The notes under the pieces: generated by a model
The model's database searches: none
What the model was told of the DNA's origin: nothing
What the model saw: only the letters and a program-made list of their open reading frames with translations
NCBI GenBank assembly: GCA_947631135.1
Contig: CANRKE010000050.1
Location: forward strand, 1-8,906
Origin: an uncultured Bacilli bacterium
GTDB taxonomy: Bacteria > Bacillota_I > Bacilli_A > RF39 > UBA660
Direction of reading: 5' to 3'
DNA: 8,906 nucleotides
Shown here: in pieces, positions 1 through 6,737 of the stretch
How positions within the stretch are numbered: position 1 is the first letter of the stretch
How the letters are laid out: each line of letters begins with the position of its first letter
Program-made: the position numbers and the translations under genes

Positions 1-68
1 GTGTACTATTGGTACGTGATTTCTTTCATTTATTCTCTATTTTTTCTGGCTCTAATCAAAACTGTCCA

Positions 69-2429
69 TTAGTGAGTTACAATATAAGGATTATTAACTT
101 CACCATTTCCTTGGGTAAACAGTGTGTCAGATCTCAGATTGAAAACTGGCACAGCGGCACTTTCATTGTAGACATAATTGATAACGAAGTTACCGTCCAC
201 GTTCACATTGAACTCATAAGCATTACTACCACTGAAACGGTAAGGCGACCCCAGCCACCTATTGGAACTGCTTCCTGCTAAATAATAGTTGGAATTTGAT
301 GATCCATTTTTTCCTCCTGCAAATACTGCTTCATCTGCTGATAGTAATCCTATTTTTAAATTATATTCTCCTCCATAATTTTTATCTGTGTTCGGACATA
401 TAAATGTTGGCTGTTTATTTGTCTTTAATCTATCGTATGCTCCATAATATATATAACTTCCACTTACACTCGATACTGAAGTGTCGTTACAATATCTTGA
501 TGTTGTAAATAATGAATCATATTTTCCTTCAATATTAGTTTGATACCAATTATCTAAATATGTTTTTATTGTTGATGCTGTTCCTTCTGTTCCATTACAT
601 TTTGCTTCTTTTGTACATTTCTTACTATTTTCATATGTATATCCTACATATTGTTCTTGTTTATATGTTTGATTAAATTTACTTGTTCCAATAGATCCAT
701 CTGCTATTATTCTAATTGATTTATCTCCGTTGATACGTACTATCCTAAATAACATATCATCACCTTTTTTATGATAATCACCATCATCCTCAGGCCATGT
801 TAACCCTTCTATTTTTACATAATTATCTTGTACATTTCCTCTAAAGTAATATGTCTTACCATCTGCGTCATTACCTTCAATTAATCCTTCATCTGTTTCT
901 GATGTTTGAGTAAAGTCTGGTTCTTTTGTACTAGGTGGATTATTTGCTAATATCTTTTCAGATAATGTTGGTGGTGGTGTTACTACATATGGATCATCTT
1001 CTGTCCCACTTCCTGATTCATATAATGTATCAGCACGTAAATTTAGGACTGGTACAACTGACATGGCCGAACTAATATTGGTTTCAGTATATCCCCCATC
1101 ACCCATCATAAATAAAATATAATTTTGAAAAAAATTTGGATTACTACTACTCGAATAAACGTTTTCATCAAAACATAAAGGTGTTCCAAGCCATGATGAT
1201 GAGAAATTATTTGCCAAATAATCGTTAGCATCAAATCCCCATACTCCTCCTGCAAATTTTACCTCATCAGCAGACAATAATCCTATTTTTAAATCGTATT
1301 CTCCTCCATATAATTTATCTGTATTTGGACATATATATGATGGTGTGTTTCTTTTATCTATACCATAATATATATAACCATTTTCGTTTGATATTGATGT
1401 ATCATTACAATATCTTGTTGTTGCAAATAGTGAATCATATTTTTTCATATTTTTATTGTACCAATCATCTAAAAATTTTTTTACTTCTGAATCTGTTCCC
1501 TCTGTACCATTACATCTATCATTATTTGTACATTTCTTGCTATTATCAAATGTATATCCTGAAAATTTTTCTTGATTATTACTACTATTAAACATACTTT
1601 TTCCAATTGATCCATTAGCAATTATTCTAATTGTTCCATCACCATTAACACGTACTATTCTAAATAACATATCATCACCTGCTTGATGATAATCACCATC
1701 ATCCTCATACCACTTTAATCCTTCTATTTTTACATAATTGTCTTCTGCTGCTCCTCTAAAATAATATGTATTTCCATCAGCGTCAACATCTTTATACATT
1801 TCTTCATCTGTTTCAGTGGCTTTATTAAAATCAGGTTTATTTGTATTTATTGTATTATTTGCAAGTATCTTTCTAGATAGTAATTCGTCTAAATATCCTA
1901 ATTCTGTTTTATCATTTGATAATGTTACATCATTATGTCCATATCCTGTGTCTGCACCAATTTTTACTGTTACAGATTGTGTGCTATTGTTTATTACACC
2001 TACTTTTACAGTTTTACTTACATTAGGATTACCTACTTTTTCTAACATTTCTGTATTGTTTGAATCATCAGATATTCCAACATTAACTCCTTTAGGTAAT
2101 ACACCTGGATTGACTGCTTGATAATATAATTTATATTTTATATTTGTTGATGTGTTATTTGTTAGTGTTAAATCAAATAATTTTACTTCACCAGCACCAA
2201 CTGTTATTTCTCCAGTATCTTTATTATAATCACCAGTATTTGATGTTATATTAACAGAAATCATTCCACTTTTTATTATTGCTACATCACCGATAGCTTC
2301 TTGTTTTTGAAATATTGCAAGCGATGTATATATCATGAAGAAAAATATTGATAACACTATTAAATATAGTAAATATATTTCTCTAACATGTCTTGGTTTA
2401 AATAATTCATATTTTACTTTTTCTAACAT
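69..2429 (-). CDS. Membrane-anchored surface protein with two tandem C-terminal modules (786 aa)
   Basis: Seen: a basic N-terminus followed by one hydrophobic segment (about residues 18-40), with no lipobox or LPXTG motif, so it is probably a signal anchor with the bulk outside. Residues ~45-175 are Thr/Asn/Val-rich and look beta-sandwich/Ig-like. Two tandem ~300-aa modules follow (about 184-485 and 489-786), joined by a short Pro-rich linker. Each carries YYFRG, a DDMLFRIVR motif, RYCNDTS, an ICPNTDK motif, GLLSADE, WLG-P and VPV-NL. Paired cysteines suggest disulfides. The module end resembles DUF6273/DUF1566-like lectin-type domains (family recall, not searched). The ATG at 2429 is chosen over the GTG at 2438 because AGGTGAG lies just before it and the GTG sits inside that site. 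It starts 1 nt after the upstream gene's stop, so translation is probably coupled. The function is unproven; adhesion or ligand binding is inferred. The last ~41 codons of the second module have unusual GC-rich codons. Confidence 0.85.
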   Translation of the reverse strand: MLEKVKYELFKPRHVREIYLLYLIVLSIFFFMIYTSLAIFQKQEAIGDVAIIKSGMISVNITSNTGDYNKDTGEITVGAGEVKLFDLTLTNNTSTNIKYKLYYQAVNPGVLPKGVNVGISDDSNNTEMLEKVGNPNVSKTVKVGVINNSTQSVTVKIGADTGYGHNDVTLSNDKTELGYLDELLSRKILANNTINTNKPDFNKATETDEEMYKDVDADGNTYYFRGAAEDNYVKIEGLKWYEDDGDYHQAGDDMLFRIVRVNGDGTIRIIANGSIGKSMFNSSNNQEKFSGYTFDNSKKCTNNDRCNGTEGTDSEVKKFLDDWYNKNMKKYDSLFATTRYCNDTSISNENGYIYYGIDKRNTPSYICPNTDKLYGGEYDLKIGLLSADEVKFAGGVWGFDANDYLANNFSSSWLGTPLCFDENVYSSSSNPNFFQNYILFMMGDGGYTETNISSAMSVVPVLNLRADTLYESGSGTEDDPYVVTPPPTLSEKILANNPPSTKEPDFTQTSETDEGLIEGNDADGKTYYFRGNVQDNYVKIEGLTWPEDDGDYHKKGDDMLFRIVRINGDKSIRIIADGSIGTSKFNQTYKQEQYVGYTYENSKKCTKEAKCNGTEGTASTIKTYLDNWYQTNIEGKYDSLFTTSRYCNDTSVSSVSGSYIYYGAYDRLKTNKQPTFICPNTDKNYGGEYNLKIGLLSADEAVFAGGKNGSSNSNYYLAGSSSNRWLGSPYRFSGSNAYEFNVNVDGNFVINYVYNESAAVPVFNLRSDTLFTQGNGEVNNPYIVTH
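72..965 (-). repeat. Module copy 2 of the 786-aa protein (C-terminal copy)
   Basis: This is the second tandem unit. Parts are almost identical in DNA to the 535-aa gene: 621-659 and 2971-3009 differ at one base in 39. The end of the unit (135-257) is instead highly divergent and GC-rich. The contrast between a conserved body and a divergent tip is visible directly. Confidence 0.8.
135..257 (-). other. Candidate hypervariable tract, 3' end of 786-aa gene
   Basis: These 41 codons run from the Trp of WLGSP to the Leu of VPVFNL. They use CTG, GGG, TCG, CGT and GTG, codons almost absent elsewhere in the window. GC is 72/160 (45%) over 121-280 by hand count. Many codons are of NNC/NNT type (TTC, ATC, TAT, TAC, AAC, AAT), the pattern expected if AAC/AAT template codons had been mutated at adenines. 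This fits a diversity-generating-retroelement variable region, but no template or reverse transcriptase is in the window. Confidence 0.4.
978..1880 (-). repeat. Module copy 1 of the 786-aa protein (internal copy)
   Basis: This roughly 300-codon unit is homologous to 72-965 and to 2434-3447. It keeps all landmarks (YYFRG, FRIVRVNGD, RYCNDTS, GLLSADE, WLGTP, VPVLNL). Its WLG-to-VPVLNL interval is 52 residues against 41 in the other two copies, and it uses ordinary AT-rich codons throughout (about 30% GC at 1081-1200 by hand count). Confidence 0.8.
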
Positions 2430-2430
2430 G

Positions 2431-4038
2431 TTACTCACCTACCTTTACTATATATGGATTATCTTTTGTTCCATCACCGCTAACATATGGAGTTTGGGCT
2501 TTTAGGTTCAAGACTGGAATAGCAGATTCGGCGTATTTGTAATCAAGCGCAGAGAAATACGAACTTCCGCTTAATTCGAACCCATAAGCACTATTATCCT
2601 CAAAACTATAAGGCGTCCCCAGCCACTTATCACCATTGTTTCCATACAAATAAAAATTTTGACTATCTGATTCGATAGGTCCTCCTGCAAATGATACCTC
2701 ATCTGCTGTTAATAAACCAATCTTTAAATAATATTCTCCCCCATAGTTTTTATCAGTGCTTGGACATATATATGTTGGAGTCGGTGAACTTGTGTTTATT
2801 CTATCATATGCTCCATAATATAAATTCCCATCATCATCTGTATGTCCTGTTGATGTATCGTTACAATACCTTGTACTTGCAAATATTTTATCATAATCAG
2901 TCATATTTGTTTTATACCAGTTATCTAAATATTCTCTTATTGTTGATTTTTTTCCATCTTGTACATTTGGCTTACTATTCTCATATGTATATCCTACATA
3001 TTGTTCTTGATTATTTACTTGATTAAATAAACTTTTTATTCCAATGGAACCGTCCGCAATTATTCTTGTTGTTCCATCCCCATTGATTCTTACTATCCTA
3101 AATATCATATCTTCTCCAGGTTTAGCGCCTACTTCTTTTTTAGCATCAATGCATTCTTGTTCTGTAGAATATCCATATATATCGAAAGCTTTATTACAAT
3201 CTGCTTCTAATTCACTTTTATTTTCATATACATGTGTTTCATTAGGTAATACATAAGATGTTGATGCATCAGCCGGCCATTTTAATCCTTCAATCTTTAA
3301 ATAATTATCTTTTACTGCTCCTCTAAAGTAATATGTTTTTCCATCCGCATCTTCATCTTCAATTAATCCCTCATCACTGTCGCCTCTATCATCAAAATTA
3401 GGCTTTTGTGTACTAGGTTCATTATTCTCTTTTATCTTATCACTTAATTTAGTATAATTAGTAGCTTGTCTATAATCTAAATTTAATTTACCATGAAAAT
3501 GTGCTCCTATAACACTATTTGGTGCATCATTTGTTATCCATAATTTTAAATTATATGTTTTAGATTCTCCTGCTTTTAAATAAGCTTCACTTACTATTTC
3601 ATTATTATATTCTATTGTATTTACCATATTAGAATTATCTTCTCCAATATACCAATTAATATTATCCAGTGGTATTTGATTATCTATACAACCATCTACT
3701 GTTACTGCATCACTATCACTAACTAATTCTATTCCATAGTATACATCAACATCTGATGTATTAGTAACAGTAAAAGTATATGCTCTATCATCTTCAATTG
3801 CTTCTTGTGTTCCCTTTGGATATGCATCTTCTAATGTTAATGTTCCCTTTGTATTAGTTATACTTACACCTATATGTGTTGATTCTATTTTTTGATCTTC
3901 TGAGGAATCATTCCAAGTAAAAGCAGCCATGGTTGTAGTAAGCACTAATACTACAGTTAATATAATCGATGCGCTAGTTATTATTAATTGTTTATTTATT
4001 TTATCATCTATCTTAAATACATTCTTTAACCTTTCCAT
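2431..4038 (-). CDS. Surface protein with TasA/SipW-type N-terminus and one C-terminal module (535 aa)
   Basis: Seen: one hydrophobic segment (about residues 17-39) ends in AAFTWNDS, reminiscent of SipW-dependent signal peptides of TasA/camelysin-like fibre proteins (A-F-x-D pattern; recall, not searched). Residues ~50-190 form a beta-rich Ig-like region (FTVTNTSDVDVYYGIEL-type strands). One ~335-aa copy of the module shared with the downstream gene follows: YYFRG 236-240, MIFRIVRING 311-320, RYCNDTS 390-396, GLLTADE 441-447, WLGTP 472-476, IPVLNL 507-512. Compared with its relatives, this copy has an insertion of about 50 residues (257-308) bearing two Cys, and lacks the KKCT...RCNG cysteine pair. 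The start is secure: GGAGG lies 7 nt before ATG and a sigma-A-like promoter lies just upstream. It is the first gene of a two-gene operon. A fibre-forming or adhesin role is inference. The last ~41-codon block of the module has atypical GC-rich codons. Confidence 0.85.
   Translation of the reverse strand: MERLKNVFKIDDKINKQLIITSASIILTVVLVLTTTMAAFTWNDSSEDQKIESTHIGVSITNTKGTLTLEDAYPKGTQEAIEDDRAYTFTVTNTSDVDVYYGIELVSDSDAVTVDGCIDNQIPLDNINWYIGEDNSNMVNTIEYNNEIVSEAYLKAGESKTYNLKLWITNDAPNSVIGAHFHGKLNLDYRQATNYTKLSDKIKENNEPSTQKPNFDDRGDSDEGLIEDEDADGKTYYFRGAVKDNYLKIEGLKWPADASTSYVLPNETHVYENKSELEADCNKAFDIYGYSTEQECIDAKKEVGAKPGEDMIFRIVRINGDGTTRIIADGSIGIKSLFNQVNNQEQYVGYTYENSKPNVQDGKKSTIREYLDNWYKTNMTDYDKIFASTRYCNDTSTGHTDDDGNLYYGAYDRINTSSPTPTYICPSTDKNYGGEYYLKIGLLTADEVSFAGGPIESDSQNFYLYGNNGDKWLGTPYSFEDNSAYGFELSGSSYFSALDYKYAESAIPVLNLKAQTPYVSGDGTKDNPYIVKVGE
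2434..3447 (-). repeat. Module copy 3, in the 535-aa protein
   Basis: A single copy of the same module, from LSDKI to the C-terminus. It carries a ~50-residue insertion (roughly 3115-3270) where the other copies have only a short DDGDYH loop. The near-identical DNA block at 2971-3009 shows recent common ancestry or gene conversion with the neighbouring gene. Confidence 0.8.
2503..2625 (-). other. Candidate hypervariable tract, 3' end of 535-aa gene
   Basis: This 41-codon tract is equivalent to the one at 135-257. GC is 51/120 (42.5%) over 2521-2640 against 39/120 (32.5%) in the next 120 bases. It opens with TGGCTGGGG followed by ACGCCT, matching the other terminal tract but not the internal copy, which encodes the same WLGTP as TGG CTT GGA ACA CCT. 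The two terminal tracts then diverge in most codons. Confidence 0.4.
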
Positions 4039-4066
4039 TATGATGCCTCCATATCATTCTAATACT

Positions 4067-4095
4067 ATTAAATCATAAAATGTGTTATTTGTAAA
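4067..4095 (-). promoter_or_regulatory. Sigma-A-like promoter of the surface-protein operon
   Basis: Read on the minus strand: -35 TTTACA (5/6 to TTGACA), a 17-nt spacer, then -10 TTTAAT (5/6 to TATAAT). The predicted start site lies near 4060, giving a leader of about 22 nt that contains GGAGG. Downstream, the surface genes follow with no internal terminator between them. Confidence 0.6.
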
Positions 4096-4106
4096 TTATT
4101 GATGAT

Positions 4107-4142
4107 AAAAAAATTAAAAAATTAACACTATTAGTGTTAATT
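4107..4142 (-). terminator. Rho-independent terminator after the LytTR regulator
   Basis: A perfect dyad of 11 bp on each side of one base (4120-4142; arms AATTAACACTA / TAGTGTTAATT). On the minus strand it is followed by a T-rich run (4107-4119). It lies 12 nt beyond the regulator's stop codon and separates it from the surface operon. The dyad could also serve as an operator, as it sits about 25 bp upstream of the -35 box. Confidence 0.7.
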
Positions 4143-4153
4143 AATATAATATA

Positions 4154-4885
4154 CTAATTATTATTTTGCATAATTTTACGTACACTTTTCAAATGAGAAG
4201 TCGCAATTATTCCTCTTAATATTATTTTATTATGAAAAATAATACTACAAGATCCATAATCTACTTCTTTAACATTAGAAAAATTAACTATACAACCACG
4301 GTTAACTTTTAAAAATTTATCGCCAATCTGATCTTCAAAAAAAGAAATACCTTTGCATACTTCATAACTTTCATCGATAGTTCTAATAATACTTTTTCTA
4401 ATTTCTCTATCAAACATTATATATAAAATATCATCAAATTTTAAATTATAATCATGTCTATTCATAGAAAATTTAATAGATTTTTTAAGTTTAAATATAT
4501 CACAGCAAGTTCTTAATGCTCCATTAACATTTTCTTCAAAATTAATTTGCTTGCAAATATAATCTAATATATTTAATCTTAATTTTTGTGCCTCAGGTAT
4601 TAAAATACTTCTACCAGTTATAATAATTATTATACTATCTTGATCTGTCTTCCTTATTTGATTTGCAATATCTGTACCACTACCCTTTTCATCTAAACAT
4701 ATATCTAACATATATATTGTATTTCCAGTTTTATCTTTCTCAATAAATTCCTTTAAAGTGTCATTATATGCCTTATATGTCTTAACACTACATGGAACTT
4801 TATAATCAGAAAAAAACTTATTAACTAAATCATATATTTTAACTCTAAAATGTTGATTATCTTCACAAATTACTACATTCAACAT
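4154..4885 (-). CDS. AgrA/LytR-type response regulator (REC + LytTR DNA-binding domain)
   Basis: A cytoplasmic transcription regulator of 243 aa. Seen: an N-terminal receiver domain with acidic pair E8-D9, phospho-acceptor Asp61 in YMLDICLD, Thr90 in the IITG strand and Lys112; the usual Pro after that Lys is Gln. The C-terminal ~110 residues match LytTR, with the typical FLKVNRGCIVNFSNVKEVD segment and IILRG strand. In this family phosphorylation by a peptide-sensing histidine kinase drives binding to paired direct repeats. No kinase or peptide gene is present here, so it is an orphan within the window. The ATG at 4885 is preferred over the GTG at 4894 because GAGGAAGTGA immediately precedes it as the ribosome site and the GTG lies inside that site. 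A terminator follows. It may regulate the surface operon or itself; this is not shown by the sequence. Confidence 0.88.
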   Translation of the reverse strand: MLNVVICEDNQHFRVKIYDLVNKFFSDYKVPCSVKTYKAYNDTLKEFIEKDKTGNTIYMLDICLDEKGSGTDIANQIRKTDQDSIIIIITGRSILIPEAQKLRLNILDYICKQINFEENVNGALRTCCDIFKLKKSIKFSMNRHDYNLKFDDILYIMFDREIRKSIIRTIDESYEVCKGISFFEDQIGDKFLKVNRGCIVNFSNVKEVDYGSCSIIFHNKIILRGIIATSHLKSVRKIMQNNN

Positions 4886-5005
4886 TTCAATCACTTCCTC
4901 AATATTATTTTATCATTTATATTAAAAATATAAAATATAAAAATGGTAAAAAATGGAAATTATTTATTAAATAAAAAATTAAAAAAATAACACCTACTCA
5001 ATAAT

Positions 5006-5027
5006 ATTGAATATAATGTTATTCAAT
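5006..5027. repeat. Perfect inverted repeat, 8-bp arms
   Basis: ATTGAATA, 6-nt spacer TAATGT, TATTCAAT. It has no T-tract, so a protein-binding site is more likely than a terminator. It touches a second small inverted repeat AATAG-TTAG-CTATT (5025-5038). Confidence 0.5.
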
Positions 5028-5125
5028 AGTTAGCTATTATACTCTGTACTATCGTAGTCCTTAAAAATAACTAACTTAAAAGAAAACACCTAACACAAGA
5101 CATCTGGTGTATCTCTTTTTATTGT

Positions 5126-5141
5126 ATGAAGTTTCCTTCAT
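5126..5141. repeat. Perfect hairpin, 6-bp stem and 4-nt loop
   Basis: ATGAAG-TTTC-CTTCAT. It lies just after the ACACC/GGTGT pair and T-rich run at 5086-5120. Together these could be the end of a short transcript, but no upstream gene on the plus strand is visible. Confidence 0.3.
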
Positions 5142-5234
5142 CTATATACTAATACCATATAATTTAATTTTAATCAAAAAAAATTGATAATTTTTTTAAT
5201 ATATTATTTTTTATTTTAAGACATATGCAATATT

Positions 5235-5264
5235 TGAATATAATTTTATAAATATTACATATTA
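5235..5264 (+). promoter_or_regulatory. Sigma-G-like (forespore) promoter candidate for the ger operon
   Basis: TGAATA (5235-5240), a 17-nt spacer, then CATATTA (5258-5264). This matches the known sigma-G pattern of a TGNATA-type -35 and CATNNTA -10. Germinant-receptor operons are classically sigma-G dependent. Caveat: the predicted start site (~5271) would leave almost no leader before the AGGTGA ribosome site at 5270-5275, and such short motifs arise easily in AT-rich DNA. Confidence 0.4.
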
Positions 5265-5280
5265 ATATTAGGTGAAGAAT

Positions 5281-6735
5281 ATGAATATAGATAATCTTGA
5301 TAAAACACTAAATAAAATAAAAATAGAATGTGCTGGTCCAGATTTAAATATTAAACTTATGGAAACAAAAAAAATAAGATTAGCTACTATATATTTAGAA
5401 ACTATTACATCTACAAGTGAAATGAATGATGTAATACTTAAAAATATTTCAGATGATTTTAGACATGAAATAAAATTTAAAGATGTATATAATTACCTAT
5501 ATAATAGTATTTCTTGTGGTAGTATAAATACTATTAGTTCATATAAAGAAATTATAGAATATCTATATAATGGATTTGCAGTAGTATTAATTGATAAAAG
5601 TGATAAAGCTATAGTATGTGAAGCACGTGCTACATTAGATAGAGGTGTATCTACCCCATCATCAGAAGCAATAATAAGAGGACCAAAAGATGGATTTACT
5701 GAAAACTTTAATAAAAATTTAGGTTTGATTAGAAGAAGAATTAAATCTCCAGATTTAAAAGTAATTGAAAAAAATTGTGGAAGATTATCTAAAACAAGAA
5801 TAGGAGTTATGTATATATCTACTATTGCAGATAAACATTTAGTAGATGATATTATTAAAAAAATAGATCAAATTGATATTGATGCAATACTTGATAGTGG
5901 ATATTTAAGAGAACTTATAATAGATGATAACAAAAGTAATTTTCCAACAATAATGAGTAGTGAAAGACCAGATAAAGCATCTATGGCACTATTAGATGGT
6001 AGAGTTGTATTAATTTTTGATAATACACCATTTGTATTAATAATACCAACATTCTTTATAGATTATTTTCATACACCTGAAGATTATTATCAAAAGTCTA
6101 ATAATGTTAGTTTTATTAGAATAATACGTTTTATAGCATTCTTTCTTTCAATATTAACCCCTGCTATATATATCGCACTAGTTACACATAACCAGAAAAA
6201 TATTCCTACAGGATTTTTAGTAAACTTTGCTAGTCAAAGAATTGGTGTACCATTTCCCTCCTTCGTAGAAGCACTAATAATGATGATAGCATTTGAAATA
6301 TTAAGAGAAAGTGATATAAGATTACCTAGTATTGGCGGATCTTCAGTATCAATATTAGGAGGTATAATAATAGGAGATGCAGCAGTATCTGCAGGAATAG
6401 TCTCCCCTATCATGGTAATAGTAATATCTATTACTGCAATATCATCATTAATATTTTCACAAGTAGATGTAATTAGTGCGATTAGAACATATAGAATAAT
6501 ATTTCTTATAGCAGCTACTATATTTGGTATATATGGAATAATATTATTATCCATATTACTAATAATTAGATTAACTTCATTAGAAGTATTTAATATACCA
6601 TTTACATATCCTTTTGCTCCATTTAATTTAAAAGAACAAAATGATACTTTAATTCGTGCACAAAGAAAAAAATTACAATTTAGAAATTTTATAACAGCTA
6701 AAAAAAATATTAGAAGAATAAAAAAGGAATCATGA
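5281..6735 (+). CDS. gerAA: Spore germination protein, GerA/GerKA family (germinant receptor A subunit)
   Basis: This is the A subunit of the inner-spore-membrane nutrient-germinant receptor, 484 aa, of usual family length. Seen: a soluble N-terminal domain (~1-245) with the diagnostic IIRGPKDGFTE (about 131-141), LIRRRIK (149-155), FPT (221-223) and ERPDK (228-232) blocks and the GRVVLIFDNTPFVLI strand. Then come about five membrane segments from ~280 to 432, containing RLPSIGG and IIIGDAAVSAGIVSP, and a basic C-terminal tail. The ATG at 5281 is chosen because AGGTGA lies 5 nt upstream; the in-frame GTG at 5272 is part of that site. It is the first gene of an A-C-B operon whose next gene begins at or over its TGA stop. 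The symbol marks the family only; which germinant receptor this corresponds to, and its ligand, cannot be told. Confidence 0.95.
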   Translation: MNIDNLDKTLNKIKIECAGPDLNIKLMETKKIRLATIYLETITSTSEMNDVILKNISDDFRHEIKFKDVYNYLYNSISCGSINTISSYKEIIEYLYNGFAVVLIDKSDKAIVCEARATLDRGVSTPSSEAIIRGPKDGFTENFNKNLGLIRRRIKSPDLKVIEKNCGRLSKTRIGVMYISTIADKHLVDDIIKKIDQIDIDAILDSGYLRELIIDDNKSNFPTIMSSERPDKASMALLDGRVVLIFDNTPFVLIIPTFFIDYFHTPEDYYQKSNNVSFIRIIRFIAFFLSILTPAIYIALVTHNQKNIPTGFLVNFASQRIGVPFPSFVEALIMMIAFEILRESDIRLPSIGGSSVSILGGIIIGDAAVSAGIVSPIMVIVISITAISSLIFSQVDVISAIRTYRIIFLIAATIFGIYGIILLSILLIIRLTSLEVFNIPFTYPFAPFNLKEQNDTLIRAQRKKLQFRNFITAKKNIRRIKKES

Positions 6736-6737
6736 TT

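Larger units (their letters stand above)
4886..5280. other. Gene-free divergent intergenic region with several inverted repeats
   Basis: It lies between the minus-strand regulator and the plus-strand ger operon. No ORF longer than ~15 codons with a ribosome site was found. It holds perfect small inverted repeats (5006-5027, 5025-5038, 5126-5141), a spaced ACACC/GGTGT pair (5086-5110) followed on the plus strand by a T-rich run, and the ger promoter candidate. The regulator's own promoter is not clear; an extended -10-like TGATAAAAT (4907-4915, minus) would give a leader too short for the ribosome site. Confidence 0.6.

Noticed and set aside
52..72. Inverted repeat CTAAT/ATTAG overlapping the stop of the 786-aa gene, considered as a terminator or as the hairpin found after retroelement variable regions
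   Set aside because: Only 5 bp of AT-rich stem, an 11-nt loop and no T-run on the minus strand; too weak. The remaining 1-68 shows no gene and no clear terminator.
9..281. Plus-strand ORF of 90 codons
   Set aside because: It lies antisense to the end of the 786-aa gene, has no ribosome site, and its sequence resembles no domain; a shadow frame.
1325..1591. Plus-strand Tyr/Leu-rich ORF (and similar ones at 1816-2121, 2691-3026, 3044-3256)
   Set aside because: All are antisense to the well-supported surface genes, with low-complexity composition produced by the opposite strand's codons.
4943..4990. 15-codon ORF upstream of the ger operon, considered as a signalling peptide for the LytTR regulator
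   Set aside because: No ribosome site, pure AT-rich Lys/Asn composition, no signal-peptide features.
5068..5082. LytTR-like half site (minus strand TAAGTTAGT)
   Set aside because: It matches the 9-bp consensus, but no partner repeat occurs at the required 12-13 bp spacing, and single matches are expected by chance in this composition.
6234..6554. Minus-strand ORF of 106 codons
   Set aside because: Antisense to the membrane region of the GerA-family gene; an Ile/Thr-rich shadow.
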